Position numbers and translations under genes: made by a program. Below, one piece after another: positions 36,855 through 44,780 of a DNA stretch of 64,000 nucleotides; position 1 is the first letter of the stretch, and every line of letters begins with the position of its first letter. The stretch is from Pleionea sediminis. GTDB lineage: Bacteria > Pseudomonadota > Gammaproteobacteria > Enterobacterales > Kangiellaceae. Under the pieces are notes generated by a model. That model made no database searches, was not told where the DNA came from, and saw nothing but the letters and a program-made list of their open reading frames with translations. The stretch spans positions 1,240,001 through 1,304,000 of the forward strand of contig NZ_SUNB01000001.1 in NCBI RefSeq assembly GCF_007570825.1, read 5' to 3'.

Positions 36855-37971
36855 TTTCAACCTCCTTTGAAACCGACTCAATGGCTTCTATAACATGATT
36901 TTTATCTGGAATGTGTTCATGATGAACTAATAATAAAATAGCTTCGCCAACGGCAGGCTTTAACGGAGCAGGGTTAGTGTGAACATCTCCGGTAGAATCT
37001 ATAAAGCCAACAGGCGTACCCAAACCCTTTTGCATAATACTACACGCCAAATTGGCCCACTGAGAAACTTTAAATGAATGATCATAACGTACCGGTCGAT
37101 CGCCATCGTGACCGAAAAGATTTTCCATAAACTGTTCAGTACCTGGTGCTTCGAGAGCCCTTACCATTAGTTCTGGATAAGCTCTAATTGGACGCATAAC
37201 AGCGGATGCTCCTATATCTGAAAAGCGTTTACGATTTTCATCTTTAACGGCTTCAGCAATTATTTTTCCTATTAAATTACGGTCTTTTAAATGGAATAAA
37301 ACGTCAAGGGTAACTGAGTCCGATGAAGTTAGAGCGCTGTTAGGCGATATTAAAATTATATGCGAAGCTTCATCAACATTCGCTCTGTCGAGTACCATTG
37401 GATCACGAGCATCACCATGAACATAAACAACATTTTGATCCGTTAAAGTTACGGGTAAACCATCTTGGAACTTATCGGACAAAATACAAATAGGCGTTTC
37501 ACTAAATGCAGGTGTATTGCGTAATTGACCACATAGTCTTTCCAAGTAAAGTTCTGGATTATGTTGTGGTGTATTAATAATAACAATATGTTGATTCATA
37601 ATATTCCAGTTCCAAAAGCCTTTAATCTTGCGATCTTTTCTTTCAATACGATACTCTATATACTCAGTCGCTAACTGAGCCATAATAGTAATACCAAGCA
37701 CATACATGAGAATGACGGTAAATGATCTTCCTACGAATGTACTACTGCTTAGATCACCATACCCTGTCGTATTGATCGTTGTTAAGCTCAGCCATAAAGC
37801 ATCGCCAAACGATAGTTTTTCAAATACAACCATAGCAATGGTGTGTAATAAAATAATGGCTAAAACCATTATAAAGAGTTGTCGAATGCGATTCTTAGTA
37901 TTTGTAACCAATCCTTTCGACAAAAGACGTTTTCTTCGCCATTGTAGTAACTTTGCTAATCGACGAAACAT
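36847..37971 (-). CDS. Potassium channel with RCK/TrkA-N domain
   Basis: Two-helix potassium channel. The basic N-terminus (RRKRLLSK) precedes helix 1 (about 30-50), a pore loop with the selectivity filter TTGYGD and helix 2 (about 83-103). A cytoplasmic RCK domain follows: HIVIINTPQHN replaces the usual Gly-rich nucleotide loop, then VVYVHGDARDPMVLDRANVDEASHIILIS and the TrkA-C-like end (GEAILLLVHHE). The changed Gly motif suggests altered or lost nucleotide binding. At 374 residues it resembles MthK/Kch channels. It sits in an operon with PspA-family and YjfI/YjfK genes, which suggests a role in the envelope-stress response through potassium flux (inference). Confidence 0.9.
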   Translation of the reverse strand: MFRRLAKLLQWRRKRLLSKGLVTNTKNRIRQLFIMVLAIILLHTIAMVVFEKLSFGDALWLSLTTINTTGYGDLSSSTFVGRSFTVILMYVLGITIMAQLATEYIEYRIERKDRKIKGFWNWNIMNQHIVIINTPQHNPELYLERLCGQLRNTPAFSETPICILSDKFQDGLPVTLTDQNVVYVHGDARDPMVLDRANVDEASHIILISPNSALTSSDSVTLDVLFHLKDRNLIGKIIAEAVKDENRKRFSDIGASAVMRPIRAYPELMVRALEAPGTEQFMENLFGHDGDRPVRYDHSFKVSQWANLACSIMQKGLGTPVGFIDSTGDVHTNPAPLKPAVGEAILLLVHHEHIPDKNHVIEAIESVSKEVENA

Positions 37972-37975
37972 AGTT

Positions 37976-38296
37976 TTATTCTTTATTTTCTGCTAGTTCA
38001 ATAAGTCGCTTTGTAACAGCATGCTTAATCGCAATTCGGTCCGAAGAATCGATTCCAAACTCTTTCCCTAAAAAGTCATAATCATCTTCATTGAGAGTCA
38101 CTGTGAGTCTGGGACGCACTTTTTTGCGTTTGAAGTCCAGTCCTAAAATTTTTCGGATATAGTCGGACGGTTTTAATTGATCTTTCACAGACTGCAACTG
38201 TATGTAATTGTGGACTGATTCGCTAACGTCAAAAGCAACTTGAGTAGCCTTCGCCGCCTGAGCTTGCTTATCCCACTTTTGATTTGATTTCGCCAT
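37976..38296 (-). CDS. Small basic protein, possibly ribbon-helix-helix DNA-binding
   Basis: A 106-residue soluble protein. Two segments resemble ribbon-helix-helix units: TQVAFDVSESVHNYIQLQSV with SDYIRKILGL, and RPRLTVTLNEDDYDFLGKEFG with SDRIAIKHAVTKRLIEL. Each shows a short strand followed by two helices, the pattern of Arc/MetJ-type regulators. This would make it a single-chain, two-unit DNA binder. It lies four bases upstream of the channel gene in the yjfI-type operon whose promoter carries two identical palindromes, so it is a good candidate autoregulator. The fold call is by eye and needs structural comparison. Confidence 0.6.
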   Translation of the reverse strand: MAKSNQKWDKQAQAAKATQVAFDVSESVHNYIQLQSVKDQLKPSDYIRKILGLDFKRKKVRPRLTVTLNEDDYDFLGKEFGIDSSDRIAIKHAVTKRLIELAENKE

Positions 38297-38301
38297 CGGA
38301 A

Positions 38302-38943
38302 TTAAGTTTTTCCATATAAAGCTTTTATGTCAGCAATAGGTCGTGATACGCCAATAGAAACATCGGTAGTTCCATCTTCCCACACCTCTATTTCCACTCG
38401 GTGCATATCATCTTCGGAAACTAAAGAAACAGATTCAAAAGCCTCTCCATTGTCGTCGTCTTCATATCGAGAAATTGATTTTTTTCGGAAGTCGGACTTA
38501 TGAAAATACCCTCGCGTCCATTCGCCTTCTTGATAGTAGCTGTCTGCTAGCCATCGCTCATACTTCGAGCTATCTCCAATGACACGAATGCTTTCTCTAC
38601 TAACTTCTTCATCAAATACAAGACCAAAAGCATCCATATCAAAAAGCTGCTCAACATCACTGCGTTCAATTTTTCGAGTGAAGTTGAGCCACTCTTCACC
38701 ATCTTCTACTTCGACGGTTAAATGAAGGGGAATTCCCTCCGATCCTTGGAGTAAAAATTCCGTTTCGCGCGCATGTTTATATTCGTAAGTGTTGATTTCC
38801 ATTATCTGAAATGTTTCGCCGCGTATTTCTGCAGGAAGACCGAATGAGTCAACCATTTCAACCATATCACCAACATTAAGTTCTTCTGGCTTTTCAAGAA
38901 TACGGGTTTTCTCTTCCTTTTTACCAAACCACTTACCGAACAT
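38302..38943 (-). CDS. yjfK: DUF2491 family protein (YjfK-like)
   Basis: Soluble acidic protein of 213 residues of the DUF2491/YjfK family. It opens with MFGKWFGKKEEK and contains a strand-rich body with WLNFTRKIERSDVEQLFD and WTRGYFHKSDFRKKSISRYEDDDNGE. No catalytic motif is evident. The ribosome site GAGGAAGGG is strong. E. coli yjfK lies in the order yjfI-yjfJ-yjfK, the same as here, which supports the family call. Function in the PspA-related system is unknown. Confidence 0.82.
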   Translation of the reverse strand: MFGKWFGKKEEKTRILEKPEELNVGDMVEMVDSFGLPAEIRGETFQIMEINTYEYKHARETEFLLQGSEGIPLHLTVEVEDGEEWLNFTRKIERSDVEQLFDMDAFGLVFDEEVSRESIRVIGDSSKYERWLADSYYQEGEWTRGYFHKSDFRKKSISRYEDDDNGEAFESVSLVSEDDMHRVEIEVWEDGTTDVSIGVSRPIADIKALYGKT

Positions 38944-38959
38944 AACCCTTCCTCAATAT

Positions 38960-39646
38960 TTATTTTTTATCTTTTAACCGAGCTAAGATATCATTAGCTT
39001 TAGTTTTAGTTTCACCAATTCCAGCTTGCGCTAACTTGTCTTTAAGTGCCTTATCGCTACCTTCAGCATTTAACTCTTCCGAAGCTTTTATTTTATCTTC
39101 AGTTCGTTGCTGACGCTCTTTAATTCGATTTAAAGAATCACGAGCGGCCGTTGTTTTAGACAAGTTTGATGACAGAGACTCATTTACCGAAACTCGAGCT
39201 TTTTGTACACTTTCTGTCGTTTTAACTACCGACAATTCACGCTTATGTTCTTGAATGCTTTTCTCAGCTCTTCGAATTTGGTCTTTTAAACTAGCAACAC
39301 TTGCTTTGTAATTTGCCAGAACAGGTTCCAATTCTGCTTTTTCATTCTCATATTCAGCAATCTTTTCCGCGACTTCTAACGCTAGAGCTTCATCGCCTTT
39401 TTCAAGTGCTTGAGTTGCATAACCTTCGTGTTCCGCGACTCGATCATTAAGAGCATTAATTTGCCGAGCTGTCTTTGATTGATCTGCCATGACATCAGTT
39501 AAAGAGTCTTTCGCTTTTGCAATAGCTCGTTCTTGATCTTTAATTTCTTGCTCAAGAATTCGAATAGCATTGGTATCAACAATCGCCTCTCCGACTTCTC
39601 GAGCACCACCACGAATGGCTGTAACAAGTTTCTTTAAAATACTCAT
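38960..39646 (-). CDS. yjfJ: PspA/IM30 family protein (YjfJ-like)
   Basis: Membrane-binding scaffold of the PspA/Vipp1/ESCRT-III superfamily. The 228-residue sequence is almost entirely helical coiled coil. An N-terminal amphipathic helix (LKKLVTAIRGGAREVGE) is followed by the PspA signature region DTNAIRILEQEIKDQERAIAKAKDSL and a long heptad region to about 175. The C-terminal tail has LAQAGIG and NDILARLKDKK. It has an AGGAGA ribosome site. It would polymerise on stressed membranes. Neighbours (YjfI, YjfK, channel, DUF350, aminopropyltransferase) mark it as the YjfJ branch rather than the PspF-regulated PspA, and no pspF or pspBC is present. Confidence 0.9.
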   Translation of the reverse strand: MSILKKLVTAIRGGAREVGEAIVDTNAIRILEQEIKDQERAIAKAKDSLTDVMADQSKTARQINALNDRVAEHEGYATQALEKGDEALALEVAEKIAEYENEKAELEPVLANYKASVASLKDQIRRAEKSIQEHKRELSVVKTTESVQKARVSVNESLSSNLSKTTAARDSLNRIKERQQRTEDKIKASEELNAEGSDKALKDKLAQAGIGETKTKANDILARLKDKK

Positions 39647-39680
39647 ACTATTTCTCCTAACGCTTAAACGTCCATGCTGA

Positions 39681-40097
39681 TTAATTTAAAAACTGTTCTA
39701 AGGCTTCCAAAGCCTCAAGTGAATTCTCTGCCTGAGTAACCAATTCGTGAGCAATATTGTCAACTAAGGTAGTCACACTCATAGCTCCAAATAAAACGTA
39801 CTGGTCATCAATCATGCCAAACGAACTTAATGGCACATTTACCGTTAATTTAAGAAGCATTGCATTAAGCTCATCCAAAGTGTCAGCTTTAACTTCATCT
39901 TTGGTAAACAAATTCGTTACACAAAGTATTTGTTCTTCTGTTGCAGTGACAAAAATTGGTAACTCGTCAAATCCTTCAACAACAACTTGAAGTACGGTAA
40001 TTTCACCATCCCCACTCTCTTGCATTGGCAATACATCTAGAGTGAAACCATCTTTAATAAAACCATTGAGTTGGATAGCCAGTTCCTTTAATGACAT
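39681..40097 (-). CDS. yjfI: DUF2170 family protein (YjfI-like)
   Basis: Small soluble protein of 138 residues of the DUF2170/YjfI family, with the conserved FTLDVLPMQESGDGEITVLQVVVEG and LPIFVTATEEQILCVTNLF strands and an acidic C-terminal helix. I chose the ATG at 40097 with GAGGA about ten bases upstream; an in-frame extension to 40325 would overlap the aminopropyltransferase gene and cross the promoter, so it is not credible. It is the first gene of the yjfI-J-K operon, as in E. coli. Its molecular activity is unknown. Confidence 0.85.
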   Translation of the reverse strand: MSLKELAIQLNGFIKDGFTLDVLPMQESGDGEITVLQVVVEGFDELPIFVTATEEQILCVTNLFTKDEVKADTLDELNAMLLKLTVNVPLSSFGMIDDQYVLFGAMSVTTLVDNIAHELVTQAENSLEALEALEQFLN

Positions 40098-40121
40098 GGT
40101 TCTTTTATCCTCATTGTTAAT

Positions 40122-40134
40122 GACATAAAATGTC
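40122..40134. promoter_or_regulatory. Palindromic operator-like site, downstream copy
   Basis: GACATAAAATGTC, a 13-bp sequence with perfect 5-bp arms, lies just downstream of the predicted transcription start of the yjfI operon. An identical copy lies 38 bases away over the -35 box. Confidence 0.75.
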
Positions 40135-40145
40135 GCGTTAGAAAT

Positions 40146-40174
40146 AAGATACGAAACTCGACATAAAATGTCAA
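40146..40174 (-). promoter_or_regulatory. Sigma70-type promoter of the yjfI-J-K operon
   Basis: On the minus strand, a consensus -35 TTGACA (40169-40174) and -10 TATCTT (40146-40151) are separated by 17 bases. The expected start lies near 40139, about 42 bases before the yjfI ATG. It begins 22 bases beyond the stop codon of the aminopropyltransferase gene, so the downstream genes can be expressed independently. Confidence 0.8.
40160..40172. promoter_or_regulatory. Palindromic operator-like site, copy over the -35 box
   Basis: The second identical GACATAAAATGTC overlaps the -35 hexamer. A protein bound here would block RNA polymerase; together with the downstream copy it resembles a repressor-controlled promoter. 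Confidence 0.75.
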
Positions 40175-40194
40175 GCCCTTTAACTAAATTTTCT

Positions 40195-41925
40195 TTATTG
40201 CCCGGACGAATAAACCCCAACATCTTTTTGCCAGGCCTGAGTATGGTATTGATAAATCGTTCCTGTACCGAGAATATTAACAGATACATCGTCTGCCCCC
40301 CGGTAAAAGTCATTCGGCATAGCAAATGCTGCCATCAGAATGTCCTTGTTAATATAGCTGCTTTCAACCGGTAGTCGAGTATGGTTTTGAATTCGTTGCT
40401 TAGCTGACTGGCCCATTTTAGTTGCGATAGTCCAGCCCCATTCACCAAAGGAAGGTACATTTTGCCGATATTGCTCAACATTAGTGAATCCGGCGTATTC
40501 AACTGTTTTGCCGATACTAATAAACGCATTTTTAGCATGAAATGGAGATGTTGATTGGACGACCAGTACACCATCACCCACTAAAAGCTTGGAAATTCTT
40601 GCGTAGAAGTGGTCTGAGTACAACTTATTTAAGTCCGGATGGCTTGGGTCCGGCAAGTCAATAATAATCGTGTCGTAATAAACTTGTTGCTCAAGCAGCT
40701 TGTCTAGCTCAACAAACGCATCGCCAAAGATCACATTTACTCTTGGATCCTCAAATGCCGACTCATTGAGCTCCAGAAGCTTCTCTCTTAGAATTTCAGA
40801 CTCTTCATCTCTCGACTGCGCAAAACGCTCTGAAAACAATTCCACAAGACCTTCATCAAGATCAATTAGAGTCACCGATTCAGGCTCCCACTTCAGAATA
40901 TCTCGAACAGCCAATCCATCCCCCCCACCAATAACCAATACGTTATCTTGGCGCGCAGAAGCCAACAACGCTGGATAGGTGAGCATTGCATGATAAATCG
41001 TTTCGTCAAAACTACTGAACTGAAGCCGGCCATTGAGATACATATCAATCACGGGCTGTTGTCGAGAGCCAAAAGAGCGTTGAGTAAATGTAATATTCTG
41101 AAAGCGAGTTTGAGTTTGATAGACGACTCGGTCTCGATAAAGAACATTGGAAAAATCACTCATCCAACGCGCTCCGCTATCTGCAATAACGATAAGCAAG
41201 GCTAAAAGCCCCACATGGAGAGCAGCTAAAGCTTTGGGAAATTTTATTTTTTTCCAGTATCTCCAGAGAAACAAAAAACCAGCCAACACATTAAAAAGAG
41301 CGGTCCAAATCGCAGCTACGGTTATATCCATCGACAACATTAAAGTTATCCAAATAACCGCGCCAAACCCTGCTCCAATATAATCGGCTCCATAAATCGT
41401 ACCAACATTATTTTCTAGATGCTGACCATAGACATCTTCTCGAACTCTTGCGATAAGTGGAATTTCCATTCCGATGAACAATCCCAAGACAAATCCTGCG
41501 AAATAAGGAAGATATCGACTAATAACCTGCAGCTGCTCGAAAACGCCACCGCTAATTACAGTATCAGGAGGTAAGTTATAAGCTGATGAAATTAGTTCTG
41601 GCAATCGGCCCGTTAGCGCAATGGCTCCGGCAATCACTAAAGTGGCAGTACAACCAATTAGAGCAATTGTTGCTTCTAACCAAGCGAAAACCGAATAAGG
41701 ACTTTTAAACCATTTTGCTGCCCATGCTCCTAGACCCATGGCCACAATCATTAAACCGATCATGGCATAAATAGTAGATTCCATGACGCCTAAAACACGT
41801 CCAGCATAGTGTGATAACAGATATTCGTAGATTAGCCCGCACGCAGCTAACACCATCATGATGCCTAGTAAAAAGGCATCATGAGAAATCAGCTGCCAGC
41901 GGCGCGACTGAAAGATTTGCTGCAT
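40195..41925 (-). CDS. Membrane-anchored polyamine aminopropyltransferase (spermidine synthase-like)
   Basis: A 576-residue fusion of about seven or eight membrane helices (1-245) with a C-terminal spermidine-synthase-like domain (about 260-540). The catalytic domain has QNITFTQRSF, LNGRLQFSSFDE, the nucleotide-loop VLVIGGGDGLAVRDIL, LIDLDEGLVELF and the acidic IIIDLPDPSHPDLNKLYSDHFY that in SpeE proteins includes the catalytic Asp. It would transfer aminopropyl groups from decarboxylated S-adenosylmethionine to an amine at the membrane, but the acceptor is unknown. It follows the DUF350 gene with 8 bases between. Such membrane SpeE homologues are known next to PspA-family and DUF350 genes. 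Confidence 0.87.
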   Translation of the reverse strand: MQQIFQSRRWQLISHDAFLLGIMMVLAACGLIYEYLLSHYAGRVLGVMESTIYAMIGLMIVAMGLGAWAAKWFKSPYSVFAWLEATIALIGCTATLVIAGAIALTGRLPELISSAYNLPPDTVISGGVFEQLQVISRYLPYFAGFVLGLFIGMEIPLIARVREDVYGQHLENNVGTIYGADYIGAGFGAVIWITLMLSMDITVAAIWTALFNVLAGFLFLWRYWKKIKFPKALAALHVGLLALLIVIADSGARWMSDFSNVLYRDRVVYQTQTRFQNITFTQRSFGSRQQPVIDMYLNGRLQFSSFDETIYHAMLTYPALLASARQDNVLVIGGGDGLAVRDILKWEPESVTLIDLDEGLVELFSERFAQSRDEESEILREKLLELNESAFEDPRVNVIFGDAFVELDKLLEQQVYYDTIIIDLPDPSHPDLNKLYSDHFYARISKLLVGDGVLVVQSTSPFHAKNAFISIGKTVEYAGFTNVEQYRQNVPSFGEWGWTIATKMGQSAKQRIQNHTRLPVESSYINKDILMAAFAMPNDFYRGADDVSVNILGTGTIYQYHTQAWQKDVGVYSSGQ

Positions 41926-41933
41926 AAAAGGAC

Positions 41934-42833
41934 TTAGATCAAGGCTGTTAGAACAGCACCTACAGCAACAAAAATGGCTCCTTCAACGGCAGCTATACCA
42001 GTATTCTTTTCACGGTCAACTTCCTCAGCAACATCAACCCCAGAGAGAACAAGCTTTCGCACTATCAAAACAAGCAAGGCAAAAACTAAAACAGAAACAA
42101 CGGAGATTCCGGACCAGAACACGGCAGATAACCATTGGTTGTCAGGATTATAGACTACCAAGTGAGAAGCAGCTGTAACCGTTAAAGCAGCACCAACCAT
42201 AAACGCTCCATAACGCAACGCAAGCGCAGCGTTGCCCTCGGAAATAGCAGATTGTAAACAATTAGAATGGCCTGTATTACGCGACTTGAATAATTTAATT
42301 CGATAAGCGGAAGCCAATAACATAACAAGTTGTGAAAGGACAAATGCAACAAGCAGCAAAGGAATAATAGAAAAGTCTGCCGTTGGAATCCAAATCATCG
42401 CCGCTCGTATAATCAAGCCAATAGCAACCATATGACCAACATCCACTAAAGCACATGCAACATTATTCTTAGCGAGCTCACCGTGAATATCAATTTGTCT
42501 TAATACGAGTTTGTCTTGTACTAAACGACCAACAAGAATTAGTACTAAACCAACAACACCAAACACGGCCATAGATAAAACTTCTTGTACCAGCGAATCA
42601 GCAAACTCTCCTGAAGAGACACCTGTAAGCACGATTCCTAATGCCAAAATACCGCCGCCAAAACTAATTCCAAACGCCGCATTATTTTTATCCACCAATT
42701 CACTCTGAGAATTTACGTTCGATAAAAGACCTTTAACGAACTTGAGACTCACAAGTAGAACGACAACGACAAGCAAGTCGAGCAAAACTGCTTGTAAACT
42801 CCAAATATCAATAGAATTAAATTGCATACTCAT
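41934..42833 (-). CDS. yjfL: Tandem DUF350 membrane protein (YjfL-related)
   Basis: About eight membrane helices in 299 residues arranged as two DUF350 units. Repeated markers are DKNNAAFGISFGGGILALGI, AKNNVACALVDVGHMVAIGLI and REKNTGIAAVEGAIFVAVGAVL, each with the Lys-Asn motif at a helix start. E. coli YjfL is one unit of 132 residues, so this is the doubled form. The function of DUF350 proteins is not established. Neighbours are the membrane aminopropyltransferase downstream and a lipoprotein upstream, with gaps of 8 and 13 bases, so the three genes form one unit. Confidence 0.87.
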   Translation of the reverse strand: MSMQFNSIDIWSLQAVLLDLLVVVVLLVSLKFVKGLLSNVNSQSELVDKNNAAFGISFGGGILALGIVLTGVSSGEFADSLVQEVLSMAVFGVVGLVLILVGRLVQDKLVLRQIDIHGELAKNNVACALVDVGHMVAIGLIIRAAMIWIPTADFSIIPLLLVAFVLSQLVMLLASAYRIKLFKSRNTGHSNCLQSAISEGNAALALRYGAFMVGAALTVTAASHLVVYNPDNQWLSAVFWSGISVVSVLVFALLVLIVRKLVLSGVDVAEEVDREKNTGIAAVEGAIFVAVGAVLTALI

Positions 42834-42846
42834 GTCCCCTTAAAAT

Positions 42847-43818
42847 CTATTTTCCTCGACTCGGACCACGGCTAGTGCGTGAGTATCCGCGTCGACTTGA
42901 GCTGGTAGAAGAATTTCGATACGAAGATGCCTTTCGGAAACTTCCAGATGAAGGCCGGGTTTGACTCACGCTACTTAAGCGACTCGCACCGGTTCGTTTT
43001 TTAGCGTAAGGACTGTTGAATCGCTTACCACTCTGCCGATAATTTTTAGCTGTTTTTTGCTCTATACGGCTTTGTTTTTGAATTCTTTTTGGGCTGGTAT
43101 AACGGTATCTTCCATAATCGTGATAATACGAATAAGGTCTTCGGTAAGACCAACTGGAATACCCATAATATCTTTTGCGTTCGAAAACGTCGTCCAGATC
43201 AAGGACTTCATCAAAGAGCCAATAAGCAGCAAACCATTGCCACATAAAACCGCCACTACCATCATCAACCCACTGACCATATTGAGGATTGCCGATTAAT
43301 TGTGAGCCTGGAGCAGAATTAATGTCGGGGTTACTGGCTTTCTCAGTTCTTCGCGATACTGCCTGCACTCGGTCTAACTTACCACCAGACATGTCAGCTA
43401 AAACGTTGACGCTATCAGAAAGTGCATCATTAAAAACTTTAGGCTGTGCAGCTTCTTTCAAGTAATAGAGTTCATTTAAACTCTTCTCTAGCTCTGTAAT
43501 GCTTTTGCCAGGTTTAGTCTTAACCTCTCGCAAACGCTCTTCCAACGATTGAAACATGGGTCCGCTAGACAGTGCATTCTTCGACATATTATCGAATAAA
43601 GAAGCATACTGAGGTTGAGCCCTTCGCATGGCATTCGCGTATGATTCTAGTTTTCGCGCATTTGTCAGTTTCCCAGCGTCCAGTTGAGATTTCAAATTGG
43701 CTAAACTTCGCTCAACCTGCGGGATATCAGCAGCTATCCACTCAGATAGTTGTTCTTCTTTGCTGACACAAGCACAAAGCGAAAGCACAACCAATATAAG
43801 TATCCAGGGTTTGTACAT
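42847..43818 (-). CDS. Lipoprotein with Arg/Ser/Tyr-rich C-terminal tail
   Basis: A 323-residue lipoprotein: the signal ends in LSLCAC with a lipobox Cys at 15 or 17. The N-terminal half (about 20-150) is helical. A Trp/Tyr-rich centre (GGFMWQWFAAYWLFDEVLDLDD) is followed by a strongly basic, low-complexity tail rich in Arg, Ser, Tyr and Lys. The tail could bind peptidoglycan, lipopolysaccharide or other polyanions. I do not recognise a family. It heads the operon containing DUF350 and the aminopropyltransferase, which suggests an envelope component of the same system (inference). Confidence 0.8.
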   Translation of the reverse strand: MYKPWILILVVLSLCACVSKEEQLSEWIAADIPQVERSLANLKSQLDAGKLTNARKLESYANAMRRAQPQYASLFDNMSKNALSSGPMFQSLEERLREVKTKPGKSITELEKSLNELYYLKEAAQPKVFNDALSDSVNVLADMSGGKLDRVQAVSRRTEKASNPDINSAPGSQLIGNPQYGQWVDDGSGGFMWQWFAAYWLFDEVLDLDDVFERKRYYGYSSWSYRRPYSYYHDYGRYRYTSPKRIQKQSRIEQKTAKNYRQSGKRFNSPYAKKRTGASRLSSVSQTRPSSGSFRKASSYRNSSTSSSRRGYSRTSRGPSRGK

Positions 43819-43914
43819 TTATGCTCCTTTCGATAACTTCCAACGCCCGAACTAGTCTACACACTCGACGAATTATTACAAATTCATAAATGAAGTTAGT
43901 TCACAGATATAAAC

Positions 43915-44730
43915 TCAAGATGATTTAAGAAGTTGTTGCCAATTTTCATTTGAGTCACCAAGCACTAAAAAGTGCGGGTTCAAAAGCTCTTCTTTGGTAT
44001 TGTATTCAAGTGGAGAAAAATCAGTTTTGACAATTTGCCCGCCTGCCTCTTCAACAATAATTTGCGCTGCAGCAGTATCCCATTCAGAGGTTGGCGCAAG
44101 TCTCGGATAAAAGTCAGCTTCACCCTCAGCAACCATACACATTTTTAATGAGCTACCCTTACTCGTTAGATCGACATTCGACATCTTTTGGCACAAGGCT
44201 TCGACTTTATCGAGCCCATGTCTGCGACTCGCAACGACAGTGTAATGTTTTTCACCTTGCTCCAAGGGAACGGAGCGCACTTGGATTTTTTCTACCGGCT
44301 GACCGGCAATAATTCGATGAGCACCGTAATGTCGCGCGCCATAATAAAACGTATTTTTAACAGGGACGAAAATCACGCCTAGAATAGGTCGTCCATCAAC
44401 AATTAGAGCAATATTTGTCGTAAATTCTCCATTTCTCGCGATAAACTCTTTCGTACCATCTAATGGGTCCACCAACCAATACGTTTGCCACGATTGCCGT
44501 TGTTCAAACGTGATATTTTTGCTTTCTTCCGACAAAACGGGAATTTCCGGTGTTAACTTTTCCAATTCAGAACAAATAATTTGATGAGAAGCTAAATCAG
44601 CTTCCGTTAATGGTGATTTATCTTCTTTAATTCTTTCACCAAAATCACTTGAATTATAAATTTTCAAAATGGCTTCACCTGCCTTTTTTGAAATGTTTAT
44701 GACTGGTTCTATTAATTCTTGGTAGTCCAC
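43915..44730 (-). CDS. cysQ: 3'(2'),5'-bisphosphate nucleotidase CysQ
   Basis: Magnesium-dependent phosphatase that removes 3'-phosphoadenosine 5'-phosphate, a by-product of sulfate assimilation. Inositol-monophosphatase-fold motifs are present: KEDKSPLTEADLASHQI, PVLSEES, the metal site WLVDPLDGTKEFI and the C-terminal PTSEWDTAAAQIIVEEAGGQI. At 271 residues the length is slightly above E. coli CysQ (246). It follows nudE on the same strand, the usual nudE-cysQ neighbourhood of many gammaproteobacteria. Confidence 0.95.
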   Translation of the reverse strand: MDYQELIEPVINISKKAGEAILKIYNSSDFGERIKEDKSPLTEADLASHQIICSELEKLTPEIPVLSEESKNITFEQRQSWQTYWLVDPLDGTKEFIARNGEFTTNIALIVDGRPILGVIFVPVKNTFYYGARHYGAHRIIAGQPVEKIQVRSVPLEQGEKHYTVVASRRHGLDKVEALCQKMSNVDLTSKGSSLKMCMVAEGEADFYPRLAPTSEWDTAAAQIIVEEAGGQIVKTDFSPLEYNTKEELLNPHFLVLGDSNENWQQLLKSS

Positions 44731-44780
44731 GTGATATTCCTACTGTCTATTTTTATTCAACGAGTGATTACAGGCGATTA

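Noticed and set aside
38960-39646. Classical phage-shock operon pspABC with pspF
   Set aside because: No pspB, pspC or pspF and no sigma54 promoter; the neighbours are yjfI and yjfK, and the promoter is sigma70-like.
40098-40325. N-terminal extension of the YjfI frame
   Set aside because: It would run across the promoter and into the aminopropyltransferase gene; the ATG at 40097 has a ribosome site and matches the family.
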